From NCBI RefSeq assembly GCF_937129525.1, contig NZ_CAKZNK010000095.1, positions 1 through 64,000 of the forward strand: DNA of 64,000 bases, written 5' to 3'. The notes beneath the pieces were generated by a model. The model was not told the DNA's origin. It worked only from the letters and a program-made list of their open reading frames with translations, and did no database searches. This DNA is from an uncultured Chloroflexus sp. (GTDB lineage Bacteria > Chloroflexota > Chloroflexia > Chloroflexales > Chloroflexaceae). The translations under genes and the position numbers were made by a program. Positions 34,636 to 43,311 of this stretch are shown piece by piece (positions within the stretch are counted from its first letter, which is position 1; each line of letters starts with the position of its first letter).

Positions 34636-34675
34636 CTTATCAGAGGTATAAGTCTTCACTAAGAGATAGTATAAG
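34636..34675. promoter_or_regulatory. LysR-type operator in the divergent region
   Basis: CTTAT-N7-ATAAG at 34636-34652 is a perfect dyad with the LTTR T-N11-A signature (T34638 and A34650). A second, weaker half, GTATAAG, repeats at 34669-34675, 23 bp away, as expected for recognition and activation sites. The rest of 34507-34819 shows no gene. Confidence 0.55.
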
Positions 34676-34819
34676 CAAGTTCCGGCTTCTGCCAAGAGGG
34701 ATTTTTTGTTATCATTCGTACAAACAATACCAACACTCTAGTCAAGCGGCTGGCGCCAACGCTGCACACGGGAAGTAGACCCTGACAGGCAATGAAAGCA
34801 GAAGAAGGGAATGTAAGCA

Positions 34820-36220
34820 ATGTTGCTGAAGTACTTTTACGATGAGATGCTGGCGCAGGCATCCTATCTGATCGGTTGCGCCAAGACTGGCGAAGCGATG
34901 GTGATCGATCCGATGCGCGACGTTGAGCCGTATCTGCGCGTCGCCGCTAAAGAGAAGCTGCGAATTACCCACGTCACTGAGACGCACATCCACGCCGACT
35001 TTGTGAGTGGCGTGCGCGAGCTGGCCGCTCGCACTGGCGCGCAGATGTATCTGAGCGACATGGGTGATGAGAACTGGAAGTATGCGTATCCCGAGGTAGG
35101 CAAAGCGATCCTGGTCAAGGATGGCGACACCTGGATGGTGGGCAACATCAAGGTGCAGGTGATTGCAACCCCCGGTCACACCCCTGAACACATTGCTTTC
35201 ATGATCACCGACACCGCTGGCGCCGACCAACCGATGGGCATTTTCACTGGCGACTTCCTTTTCGTTGGCGATGTTGGCCGGCCCGATTTGCTGGAGGAGG
35301 CGGCGGGCATTGCCGGAACTAAAGAGCCGGGCGCGCGCCGGCAGTTCCAGTCGGTGCAACGGATTAAGGCTCTGCCTGACTACCTGCAAGTCTGGCCAGC
35401 GCACGGCTCGGGTAGCGCTTGTGGCAAAGCATTGGGAGCGATTCCGTCGAGCACACTCGGATATGAGAAGCGCTTCAACCCTGCCTTTCAGTTCGATGAT
35501 GAAGATGCGTTTGTGCGCTGGTTACTGCATGGGCAGCCAGAGCCGCCGCGCTATTTCGCCCGCATGAAGCATGTGAATAAGGTTGGGCCGGCGCTGCTGC
35601 ATGATTTGCCCACTCCGGTAGAGATCGAGCGGCCTGTGCTTGATCAGGCGATGGCTGAAGGAGCATTGGTGTTCGACCTGCGTAGCGCCGCTGAGTTCGT
35701 CGCCGGACACGTGCCAGGAAGTATCAGCGTTCCCATCCGGGCGATGTACAGCACTTACGTTGGCTGGTTTGTCGATTACACAAAGCCAACCTATCTCGTC
35801 GTGCCGGATGATGCCGATCTGAATGAAATCCTCAAAGATTTGCGCGCGATCGGAGTCGATGATATTCCGGGTTACCTGCCGGCTTCGGCCCTGGGTAACA
35901 ATCTGGCTCAGTTGCCGACGGCAACGGTGAAGGATCTAAGCGCTGCGCTGGTCAATCACTCGGCTGTCATTCTCGATATGCGCAACTTGACCGAGTATGA
36001 AGAGATCCATCTGCCGGGAGCGCTGCACATTCCGGTTGGCTACCTGCCACGCCGGCTCGATCAAATTCCGCGCGATACACCGATCATTGCCCACTGCGCC
36101 ACCGGCTATCGCTCGCAGGTCGGCACGAGCGTGCTACGCCGCCTAGGTTTCACCAATGTCGCCACTCTGGTTGATCCACAGGGTACGTGGCGCGAACTGG
36201 TGTCGGCTGTCGCCGTTTAA
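34820..36220 (+). CDS. Persulfide dioxygenase-rhodanese fusion
   Basis: A 466-residue protein. The N-terminal metallo-beta-lactamase domain (about 1-250) is ETHE1-like, with HIHAD (His56, His58, Asp60), PGHTPEH and TGDFLFVGDVGRPDL. It is expected to oxidise glutathione or related persulfide to sulfite with O2. Two rhodanese domains follow: the first (about 270-360) lacks a catalytic cysteine, the second has Cys426 in IIAHCATGYRS and should transfer sulfane sulfur. AAGGGA precedes the ATG. It lies upstream of a DUF1641 gene and SQR, forming a sulfide-detoxifying or sulfide-using operon. Confidence 0.9.
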   Translation: MLLKYFYDEMLAQASYLIGCAKTGEAMVIDPMRDVEPYLRVAAKEKLRITHVTETHIHADFVSGVRELAARTGAQMYLSDMGDENWKYAYPEVGKAILVKDGDTWMVGNIKVQVIATPGHTPEHIAFMITDTAGADQPMGIFTGDFLFVGDVGRPDLLEEAAGIAGTKEPGARRQFQSVQRIKALPDYLQVWPAHGSGSACGKALGAIPSSTLGYEKRFNPAFQFDDEDAFVRWLLHGQPEPPRYFARMKHVNKVGPALLHDLPTPVEIERPVLDQAMAEGALVFDLRSAAEFVAGHVPGSISVPIRAMYSTYVGWFVDYTKPTYLVVPDDADLNEILKDLRAIGVDDIPGYLPASALGNNLAQLPTATVKDLSAALVNHSAVILDMRNLTEYEEIHLPGALHIPVGYLPRRLDQIPRDTPIIAHCATGYRSQVGTSVLRRLGFTNVATLVDPQGTWRELVSAVAV

Positions 36221-36232
36221 TTTCCGGTTTAC

Positions 36233-36272
36233 TGCCCACACGGCAGGAGTGGCCATCACTGCCGTGTGGGCA
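36233..36272 (+). terminator. Perfect 14-bp hairpin after the dioxygenase gene
   Basis: TGCCCACACGGCAG pairs completely with CTGCCGTGTGGGCA across 12 nt, 12 bp after the stop. There is no U-tract, so it may protect mRNA or partly end transcription between operon genes. Confidence 0.5.
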
Positions 36273-36335
36273 ATACGATAACCTGTGAGCAATGGTCTTG
36301 CCCGAACGGCCATCGGGCAACAGGTAGGAAGAGCC

Positions 36336-37031
36336 ATGACATACACGCAAACCAATGATGGTATGCCCGCCGAGGTCCATTCACTCGATGCCGGTCACAT
36401 TGCCAAGCTGCTGAACCAGATGATGGAGCGGATGGATCGACTTGAGCAGCACCTGATGAAGGTGAATACGCTGGCCGATGAAGCGCCAGCGCTCTTGGCC
36501 ATGGCGACCGATACGGTCGATGGATTGTACCGCGATGCGGCCAACGCTGGCGTCGATATTGATGAGCGATTGAAAGTTGGCTTGCATGCGCTCGAGCGGC
36601 TGACCGATCCGGCAACGCTGCGCGCGCTGGCCGGGTTGAGTGAACAACTGGTCACGCTAGAGCAACTGGCCCGACAGGCACCCGGTTTTGCGGCCATGAC
36701 AGTCGATATGATCGATGAGCTGTATGCAGCGATCAGTAAGCAAGGCGTCGATCTCGAAGGGACAGTTCGTCAGGGCCTGCTCGCGCTCCGCAATCTCTTG
36801 ACGTTGATGCAGTCGGAAGAAGTGAAGGCGCTGATGAGTTCGGGTGTGCTCGACCCGAAGACGTTGCAGGTGATGGGAGCGGCAGCGCATGCGCTGGTCA
36901 GCGCCCAGCGCGAGCCGCGCCGGGCCGGGCCGATGTCACTGCTGGGCGCGCTCTTCAATCGCGATGTGCAGCGCTCGCTTGGATTTGCGCTCAATTTTGC
37001 CGAACGGTTCGGGCAGAAGTTGCCGGGATAA
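36336..37031 (+). CDS. DUF1641 protein
   Basis: A 231-residue, mostly helical soluble protein with DUF1641 (about 155-200, around LLTLMQSEEVKALMSSGVLDPKTLQVM). Two long heptad-like segments (residues 10-120) show repeated units such as DEAPALLAMATDTVDGLY and RQAPGFAAMTVDMIDELY, suggesting an internal duplication. DUF1641 proteins often neighbour SQR or formate dehydrogenase genes. An accessory role to SQR is inferred. AGGAAG precedes the ATG at 36336. Confidence 0.8.
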   Translation: MTYTQTNDGMPAEVHSLDAGHIAKLLNQMMERMDRLEQHLMKVNTLADEAPALLAMATDTVDGLYRDAANAGVDIDERLKVGLHALERLTDPATLRALAGLSEQLVTLEQLARQAPGFAAMTVDMIDELYAAISKQGVDLEGTVRQGLLALRNLLTLMQSEEVKALMSSGVLDPKTLQVMGAAAHALVSAQREPRRAGPMSLLGALFNRDVQRSLGFALNFAERFGQKLPG

Positions 37032-37111
37032 TGCCAGGATTGGCAGTTGCTTGTTGCGGGCAATAGATCAGATTGCGGCTGATATGCCGCTACTAGAGAG
37101 GAAAAAGATCT

Positions 37112-38302
37112 ATGGCTAAGAGCCACTATCAGGTTGTCATCGCCGGTGGCGGCACCGCAGGTTTGACCGTCGCCGCCCAGCTCATGGAACAGCCGAATCC
37201 GCCAGAGATTGCCCTGATTGAGCCTTCGACCGTCCACTATTATCAGCCTCTGTGGACGCTGGTTGGGGCGGGTGTCTTTCCACGCGAGCAGTCGGCTCGC
37301 CCGGAAGCCGATTACATCCCGCCGGGGGTAACCTGGCTGAAGGAGAAGGTGAAGGCGTTCGATCCCGACAACAACAGTCTGACCCTGAGCAATGGCGAGA
37401 CGATTACCTACGACTTTCTGGTTGTAGCGCTCGGTATCCAGATCGACTGGGGCAAAATTAAAGGCTTGCCGGAAACGCTCGGTAGAAACGGCGTTTGCTC
37501 GAACTATTCTTACGATACGGTTGAATACACCTGGCAGAATATTCGCACTTTCCGCGGCGGCAATGCCGTCTTCACCCACCCCAGCACTCCAATCAAGTGT
37601 GGTGGCGCGCCGCAGAAGATCGTCTACCTGGCCGATGACTATTTCCGCCGGTCGGGTGTGCGCCAGCAGAGCCAGCTCAATTTCTATCACGCCGGCGCGG
37701 CGATCTTCGCGGTAAAGAAGTATGCCGATGCGCTCAACCGGGTCGTGGCGCGCAAGGGAATCAATGTTCACTTCCAGCATGACCTGATCGAAGTGCGTGG
37801 TGAAGCGCGTGAAGCGGTTTTCCTGAATCTTGCTACTCGCGAGACAGTGACAGTTAACTTCGATATGCTGCACGTTTCACCGCCGCAGAGCGCGCCGGAT
37901 GTGATCAAGAGCAGCACGCTGGCCAATACTGGCGGCTGGGTGGATGTCGATCAGTACACGCTGCAACACAAGCGTTATCCGAACGTCTTTAGCCTCGGCG
38001 ATTGCTCTAGCCTGCCGACTTCGAAGACGGGCGCAGCCATTCGCAAGCAGGCGCCGGTGGTGGTGGCCAACCTGATGGCGGCTATCGCTAAAGAGACGCT
38101 GCCGGCTACCTACGACGGCTACACGTCATGCCCGCTGGTGACCGGCTACGGCAGCCTGATCCTGGCCGAGTTTGACTACACCAATCAGCCCAAAGAGAGC
38201 TTCCCGTTTGATCAATCGCAGGAACGCTACAGCATGTACGCGCTGAAGGCGTATGGCCTGCCGGCCATGTACTGGAACGGAATGTTACGCGGGCGCATGT
38301 AA
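37112..38302 (+). CDS. sqr: Type II sulfide:quinone oxidoreductase
   Basis: A 396-residue FAD enzyme that oxidises sulfide and reduces quinone at the membrane surface. The FAD-binding GGGTAG is at 12-17. Redox cysteines Cys163 (PIKCGGAPQK) and Cys340 (YTSCPLVTGYG) match the pair of human SQOR; the LAEFDY segment is also typical. This places it in the type II group rather than the type I enzyme of many phototrophs. GAGAGGA precedes the ATG. With the dioxygenase-rhodanese two genes upstream it would form a two-step sulfide pathway. Confidence 0.93.
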   Translation: MAKSHYQVVIAGGGTAGLTVAAQLMEQPNPPEIALIEPSTVHYYQPLWTLVGAGVFPREQSARPEADYIPPGVTWLKEKVKAFDPDNNSLTLSNGETITYDFLVVALGIQIDWGKIKGLPETLGRNGVCSNYSYDTVEYTWQNIRTFRGGNAVFTHPSTPIKCGGAPQKIVYLADDYFRRSGVRQQSQLNFYHAGAAIFAVKKYADALNRVVARKGINVHFQHDLIEVRGEAREAVFLNLATRETVTVNFDMLHVSPPQSAPDVIKSSTLANTGGWVDVDQYTLQHKRYPNVFSLGDCSSLPTSKTGAAIRKQAPVVVANLMAAIAKETLPATYDGYTSCPLVTGYGSLILAEFDYTNQPKESFPFDQSQERYSMYALKAYGLPAMYWNGMLRGRM

Positions 38303-38333
38303 TCGATTTCTTCCCGGGTCTCCTCCCTCCCCA

Positions 38334-38363
38334 CGCCGCAGCTCCATGTTTGGGGCTGCGGCG
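38334..38363. terminator. Hairpin between convergent sqr and SEDS genes
   Basis: CGCCGCAGCTCC pairs with GGGGCTGCGGCG (12 bp, one wobble; 6-nt loop). It lies between two convergent stops; U-tracts are poor on both strands. Confidence 0.55.
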
Positions 38364-38414
38364 ATTGATATTGATGGGATTGCGGTCGAAGCCAACGCGC
38401 TATGCCGCCGGGCA

Positions 38415-39833
38415 TTAATAACGCTGATCACTGACCGAGATACGCAAGAGCAGGCCAACGATCAGGAAATTGATCACGATTGAGGAACCTCCGTAAGAGA
38501 CGAAGGGGAGGGTGATACCGGTGAGCGGAATCAGGCGAAGATTGCCACCCAGAATGATCAGTGATTGCACAGCAATGATCGATGTGAGGCCAACGCCTAG
38601 CAACTGCTCGAAACCGCGAAACCGGCCAGGGATCGCCAGAGACACGTGAAAACCGCGGAAGATCAGCAGCAGATAAGCGATCAACACCGCCAGCGTTCCG
38701 GCTAACCCCATCTCTTCGCCGATTGCCACGAAGATAAAATCGGTATGAACTGCCGGCACATATTCCGGCACCCCCCGACCTAAACCGGCCCCAAAGATAC
38801 CACCTGAAGCCAGCGCGTAGATAGCCTGCACGATCTGGTAGCCTGATCCCTGAGCTGTTGCCCAGGGATCAAGCCAAACCGAAACCCGCAGCACCACGAT
38901 AGGCAAAAAGCGGTAGAGCAGGTATGCGCCAGCGGCAAAGGCAGCAATGCCGACAAACACATACAGGCCGCGCCCGGTGGCGACGTAGAGCATTGACAGG
39001 AAGACGCCAAACAGTAAGAGCGCCGCGCCCAGATCGCGCTGGAAGACGATAGTGAGCATGGCGATACCCCACATTCCGACCAGGGGCACAAGATACGGCA
39101 GCGGCGGCAATTTGAGTGGGCCGAGCCGGTAATTCGATTGCACGACCTCGCGGTATTCATTTAAGTACGAGGCCATGAAGATGACCAGGATAATTTTGAG
39201 CAGTTCTGATGGTTGAAAATAGAACAGACCGAAGTTAAACCAGACTCGCACTCCGCTGGCGTTGGGATCGACGCCAAACACAAAGGTAGCCAGGATCAGC
39301 AGCAGACCGAGCGATAACCAGAGGTAGCGGTAATGATCGAGGACATCGATGAATGAGAGACGAAACAAGCGAATACAAATGCGGTCGAGCGGGGTAAAGA
39401 GGATGGCGGCCATCAGCGTTGTGCCCAGCGTCACCCATAATGTCTGTTTGGCGGCGATACCTTCGTAGCATGGAAACCGCTCGCCAGCAGCATTGCTGCA
39501 AAAGGCAATCTGGTTGAGACCCGGCTCGAGCCTTGCCGTCATCATCAGGCTCAGGCCGGCCAGTAGCGCAACCAGGGGCAGAATCAACTGATCGGCAGTG
39601 GGGCTACGCCACGAGAGACCGAGCGAGATGGCAACGAAGAGCAGGAGCGGCAAACTTGAGGGCCAGAGAATGCCGGCCAGCCCACTGAACGTAGTTTGCA
39701 ACTCGCTCTGACCGGTCGCAACCACTACCAGCAGATAACCGGCAGCGAAAAAGAGCAATACCGTTACCAGTAACTGTAATTCAACTGCGCGCAGGCGGCG
39801 AAGCTGCGTAAAGGCTGCCCGGATCGTTGCCAT
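38415..39833 (-). CDS. SEDS-family FtsW/RodA glycan polymerase
   Basis: A 472-residue membrane protein with about 10 or more helices, of the shape, elongation, division and sporulation family that polymerises lipid II into peptidoglycan. Motifs: WFNFGLFYFQPSELLKI, FQRDLGAALLLFGVF, QGSGYQIVQAIYALASGG, HTDFIFVAIGEEMG and the C-terminal PFVSYGGSSI. The extra N-terminal helices before residue 100 are longer than in E. coli FtsW. The ATG at 39833 with AGGGA is preferred to the one at 39869. No class B PBP is adjacent in the window. Confidence 0.88.
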   Translation of the reverse strand: MATIRAAFTQLRRLRAVELQLLVTVLLFFAAGYLLVVVATGQSELQTTFSGLAGILWPSSLPLLLFVAISLGLSWRSPTADQLILPLVALLAGLSLMMTARLEPGLNQIAFCSNAAGERFPCYEGIAAKQTLWVTLGTTLMAAILFTPLDRICIRLFRLSFIDVLDHYRYLWLSLGLLLILATFVFGVDPNASGVRVWFNFGLFYFQPSELLKIILVIFMASYLNEYREVVQSNYRLGPLKLPPLPYLVPLVGMWGIAMLTIVFQRDLGAALLLFGVFLSMLYVATGRGLYVFVGIAAFAAGAYLLYRFLPIVVLRVSVWLDPWATAQGSGYQIVQAIYALASGGIFGAGLGRGVPEYVPAVHTDFIFVAIGEEMGLAGTLAVLIAYLLLIFRGFHVSLAIPGRFRGFEQLLGVGLTSIIAVQSLIILGGNLRLIPLTGITLPFVSYGGSSIVINFLIVGLLLRISVSDQRY

Positions 39834-39908
39834 AGTTGAGATCCCTGCCAGATGCGAAGGTACAACCATAATGGTTTATTGTGCATCTTCACATCGATGC
39901 GATGAAGC

Positions 39909-41144
39909 TTAAATCGGCCAGTTTGACTCGCGTTCGCAGTGAAATCCGGCCCGTTCGAGCGACTCGATAACTGCCTGCGCATGCTCTCCATCGCGCACTT
40001 CGAGGATCAGCTCCACTCCGGCGCGATCGATTGGCACCCGCCACATACCACGACGGTGGAAGAGATCCATCACACTGGCACCGGTGGCGGCGACGTGGTT
40101 GACCAGTGCTGCCAATCCGCCTGGCCGATCATCGACACTCGTGCGCAGGAGCAGGTAACGACCCTGACGCACCAGGGCAAACTCAATCACTCGCATCAAC
40201 AGATTGGCGTCAATATTGCCGCCACACAGCACTGTTGCCGTCACCTGATGCGGATGTACCGACACCTTACCGCTGAGCAAGGCTGCTACGCCGGCAGCGC
40301 CAGCGCCTTCGACCACCAGCCGGCTATGTTGCAGCACGTGAGCAATCGCCATCACGATCTCTTCGTCTTCGACCGTGACCACCTCATCAACCAGAGACTG
40401 GATCATCGGCAAGGTCAGATCGCCAGGGCGCTTGACAGCAATACCATCGGCAATTGTATTTGCCGCAGGCACAGTCAATGGATGGCCAGCGGCCAGCGAG
40501 GCTGGCACCGGCGCGCAGCCAGCAGCCTGAACACCAACGATACGGGCATGGGGTAGCAAGGTCTTGACGGCCAGAGCAATTCCGCTGATCAGGCCGCCAC
40601 CGCCAATCGGCACCACCAGTTGCTGGAGATCGGGCAACGCTTCAACCAGCTCAAGCCCAATTGTGCCCTGACCGGCGATAACCCGTGGATGATCGAACGC
40701 ATGGACATAGGTCAGACCGCGCTCTTCCTTGAGAGCATGGGCACAGGCGACGGCATCGTCAAATGTCGCGCCGTGAAGGATGACTTCGGCGCCAAGACGA
40801 CGGGTTGCCACCACCTTGGTGAGTGGGGCGCGTTCGGGCATAACGATGGTCGCCTTCACGCCGAGCAATTGAGCGGCCTGAGCGACTCCCTGGGCATGGT
40901 TGCCGGCTGATGGGGCAATCACACCGCGCGCCTGTTCTTCGGGGGTAAGATGAACTATTGTGTTGTAAGCGCCGCGAATCTTGAATGAACCGCTTTGTTG
41001 GGTATTCTCGGCTTTGTAGAAGATCGGCCCGCCCAATTCGGCGCTTAGCCGGGTAGCGGGCAATACCGGCGTTGGCAAAATGATGTTGCGCAGCGCGCGT
41101 CGCGCCGCCTGGATGTCGGCAAGTTCAATAGCAAATCGGCTCAT
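39909..41144 (-). CDS. ilvA: Threonine ammonia-lyase with ACT domain
   Basis: A 411-residue PLP enzyme deaminating threonine to 2-oxobutanoate. The Schiff-base lysine is Lys55 in SGSFKIRGAY, and the phosphate loop is IGGGGLISG. A single C-terminal ACT domain (about 330-411) gives feedback control. This is the short form, with one ACT domain instead of the two of E. coli IlvA. GGGAG is 14 nt upstream of the ATG. It could serve isoleucine synthesis or threonine breakdown; other ilv genes are not in the window. It is followed 75 bp later by the SEDS gene in the same direction. Confidence 0.9.
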   Translation of the reverse strand: MSRFAIELADIQAARRALRNIILPTPVLPATRLSAELGGPIFYKAENTQQSGSFKIRGAYNTIVHLTPEEQARGVIAPSAGNHAQGVAQAAQLLGVKATIVMPERAPLTKVVATRRLGAEVILHGATFDDAVACAHALKEERGLTYVHAFDHPRVIAGQGTIGLELVEALPDLQQLVVPIGGGGLISGIALAVKTLLPHARIVGVQAAGCAPVPASLAAGHPLTVPAANTIADGIAVKRPGDLTLPMIQSLVDEVVTVEDEEIVMAIAHVLQHSRLVVEGAGAAGVAALLSGKVSVHPHQVTATVLCGGNIDANLLMRVIEFALVRQGRYLLLRTSVDDRPGGLAALVNHVAATGASVMDLFHRRGMWRVPIDRAGVELILEVRDGEHAQAVIESLERAGFHCERESNWPI

Positions 41145-41183
41145 GGAACGTCGTTGCTCCCTGATCTGAGGCCATCATTGGCC

Positions 41184-41399
41184 CTAATCCTCTCCCGCAA
41201 TGATCTCCTGGGCATTCGCTGCGCGCGCCGCCAGCACGCGAAAGCGCATTGCCGTATCGCGATCGCGCGCCTGCTCGGCAGCGCGCATCAGCACGCCAAG
41301 CGCCAGTTGTAACCGACGCAGCTCTTCCCGATCGCCGACCAGTTGCAGTCGGGCAATCTCTTGCTCGCAATAGTGGGCAATCTGATCGATCGTGAGCAT
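41184..41399 (-). CDS. Small helical protein of unknown function
   Basis: A 71-residue protein beginning MLTIDQIAHYCEQEIARLQ, rich in Arg, Ala, Glu and Leu, with predicted long helices and no cysteine signature or signal peptide. I do not recognise it. AGGAG lies 7 nt before the ATG at 41399, the spacing that decides against the ATG and GTG just upstream. It lies 39 bp before ilvA on the same strand. Confidence 0.65.
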   Translation of the reverse strand: MLTIDQIAHYCEQEIARLQLVGDREELRRLQLALGVLMRAAEQARDRDTAMRFRVLAARAANAQEIIAGED

Positions 41400-41497
41400 C
41401 ACCATTCTCCTGCGATCTTAGCGTCTTGCCTTGCTGCCATTGTACCATTGTTACTCTACAATGAAACAAATCGATGACAGAGAAAGGAGCTACCTCA

Positions 41498-41806
41498 ATG
41501 CCGATGAGCATTGCCGAATTGACTGCCGCGATTAATCAGTTTGTCACTGATAAAGGCTGGTATGCGCCCGACAGCATCTTCCCGCAAACACCGCGCAACA
41601 TCGCGATTTCGGTGGCCGTAGAGGCAGCCGAGATTCTGGAACATTTCCAGTTTCACGACGAGCCACGCAACCGTGAGGCGCTGGCTGGTGAGCTGGCCGA
41701 TGTGGCCAATTATCTGTTTCAACTGGCGTATCTGCTCGACATTGACCTTGAACAGGCCATTTTGACCAAGCTGGCAGAAAACTATGGCCGAACCTGGAAT
41801 GAGTAA
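41498..41806 (+). CDS. MazG-type nucleotide pyrophosphohydrolase
   Basis: A 102-residue single-domain MazG-like enzyme that would hydrolyse NTPs or dNTPs to monophosphates, a house-cleaning role. Metal-binding acidic residues appear as VEAAEILEHF and ELADVANYLF, the ExxE-x(12-28)-ExxD pattern; the WYAPDSIF segment resembles the dCTPase-like subgroup. AAAGGAG lies 8 nt before the ATG at 41498. It is divergent from the small helical gene. Confidence 0.85.
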   Translation: MPMSIAELTAAINQFVTDKGWYAPDSIFPQTPRNIAISVAVEAAEILEHFQFHDEPRNREALAGELADVANYLFQLAYLLDIDLEQAILTKLAENYGRTWNE

Positions 41807-41858
41807 CTGGTTGTTCGCACCCTCTTTCACAATCATGTAACTATCGCGTAACAACGAG

Positions 41859-41867
41859 TGTTATACT
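41859..41867 (+). promoter_or_regulatory. Extended -10 promoter of isocitrate lyase with phased repeats
   Basis: TGTTATACT has the TGn extension and no -35 consensus. Two GTAAC direct repeats, 11 bp apart (41837-41841 and 41848-41852), cover the -35 region and could bind an activator. Confidence 0.45.
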
Positions 41868-41934
41868 GCATTCTACCTGTTAAATTTGCCGACCGTGCTC
41901 GTCACGTTCAATGAGGAAACTGGAGAAACGCACT

Positions 41935-43209
41935 ATGGATCGTGCCGCACACATCAAGCAGATTGCCGATAGCTGGAACTCCCCTCGTTTTGCCGGTATT
42001 GTGCGCCCCTACACCCCGGAAGATGTTTATCGCTTGCGTGGTTCGGTGCAGATTGAGTATACGCTGGCCCGGATGGGCGCTGAACGCTTGTGGAACCTGT
42101 TACACAGCGAGCCGTACATCAATGCGCTCGGCGCGTTGACCGGTAATCAGGCGATGCAGCAGGTCAAGGCCGGGTTGAAGGCGATCTACCTGAGCGGGTG
42201 GCAGGTTGCCGCAGACGCCAATCTTGCCGGGCAGATGTATCCCGATCAGAGTCTTTATCCGGCTAACTCCGGCCCGCAGCTCGCGCGCGCCATCAACAAC
42301 GCGCTGCGGCGGGCCGATCAGATTTATCACAGCGAGGGACGCGACGACATTTACTGGTTTGCGCCAATTGTGGCCGACGCTGAAGCCGGTTTTGGCGGTC
42401 CACTCAACGTATTTGAGATCACGAAGGCGTATATCGAAGCCGGTGTGGCGGGAATCCACTTTGAGGACCAGCTCGCTTCAGAGAAGAAGTGTGGCCACAT
42501 GGGTGGAAAGGTACTGATCCCAACCCAGGCTGCCATTCGCAACCTGGTTGCCGCCCGCCTGGCCGCCGATGTGATGGGAGTGCCGACGATTATCGTGGCG
42601 CGCACTGACGCCAATGCAGCTACCTTACTGACCAGCGATATCGATGAGCGCGACCGTCCCTTCTGCACTGGCGAGCGCACCAGCGAAGGCTTCTACCGGG
42701 TGCGGGCCGGACTCGATCAGGCCATCGCGCGCGGGCTGGCTTACGCTCCTTACGCCGATATGATCTGGTGTGAGACGAGTGAGCCGAACCTCGAAGAGGC
42801 GCGCCGTTTCGCCGAAGCAATTCACGCTCAGTTCCCCGGCAAGCTGCTCGCCTACAACTGCTCGCCGTCGTTTAACTGGAAGAAGAAACTCGACGATGCC
42901 ACCATCGCCGCATTCCAGCGCGAACTGGGCGCAATGGGGTATAAGTTCCAATTCGTGACGCTGGCCGGCTTCCATACGCTCAACTACAGCATGTTCGATC
43001 TGGCATACAACTACCGCGAGCGTGGAATGGCTGCTTACAGCGAGCTGCAACAGGCTGAATTTGCAGCGGAAGCATACGGTTACACGGCAACCCGCCACCA
43101 GCGTGAAGTGGGTACCGGCTACTTCGATGAGGTGGCGCAGGTGATTGCCGGCGGTGAGAGCAGCACTACAGCGCTGACCGGCAGCACCGAGGAAGAGCAG
43201 TTCCACTAA
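41935..43209 (+). CDS. aceA: Isocitrate lyase
   Basis: A 424-residue enzyme splitting isocitrate to glyoxylate and succinate. The catalytic KKCGH motif has Cys186 and His188. Other signatures are [23 protein letters not shown] and [13 protein letters not shown] is 9 nt before the ATG at 41935; a start at 41911 is unsupported. It serves growth on acetate through the glyoxylate bypass. Malate synthase is not in the window. Confidence 0.95.
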   Translation: MDRAAHIKQIADSWNSPRFAGIVRPYTPEDVYRLRGSVQIEYTLARMGAERLWNLLHSEPYINALGALTGNQAMQQVKAGLKAIYLSGWQVAADANLAGQMYPDQSLYPANSGPQLARAINNALRRADQIYHSEGRDDIYWFAPIVADAEAGFGGPLNVFEITKAYIEAGVAGIHFEDQLASEKKCGHMGGKVLIPTQAAIRNLVAARLAADVMGVPTIIVARTDANAATLLTSDIDERDRPFCTGERTSEGFYRVRAGLDQAIARGLAYAPYADMIWCETSEPNLEEARRFAEAIHAQFPGKLLAYNCSPSFNWKKKLDDATIAAFQRELGAMGYKFQFVTLAGFHTLNYSMFDLAYNYRERGMAAYSELQQAEFAAEAYGYTATRHQREVGTGYFDEVAQVIAGGESSTTALTGSTEEEQFH

Positions 43210-43239
43210 ACGCAATCGCTACGCCGGAAATAATAGCGA

Positions 43240-43280
43240 CGGGCTGACGTATCCTGCAGCGGGTTTGATACGTCAGCCCG
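43240..43280 (+). terminator. Perfect 14-bp hairpin after isocitrate lyase
   Basis: CGGGCTGACGTATC pairs with GATACGTCAGCCCG over a 13-nt loop, 30 bp after the aceA stop. The following CCGTTGCTGT is only mildly U-rich. Confidence 0.6.
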
Positions 43281-43298
43281 CCGTTGCTGTATCACGTG

Positions 43299-43304
43299 TA
43301 TAAT
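43299..43304 (+). promoter_or_regulatory. -10 element of a leaderless kinase-like gene
   Basis: TATAAT ends seven bases before the GTG at 43312, so the transcript would begin at or near the start codon. Confidence 0.5.
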
Positions 43305-43311
43305 ATCGGGT

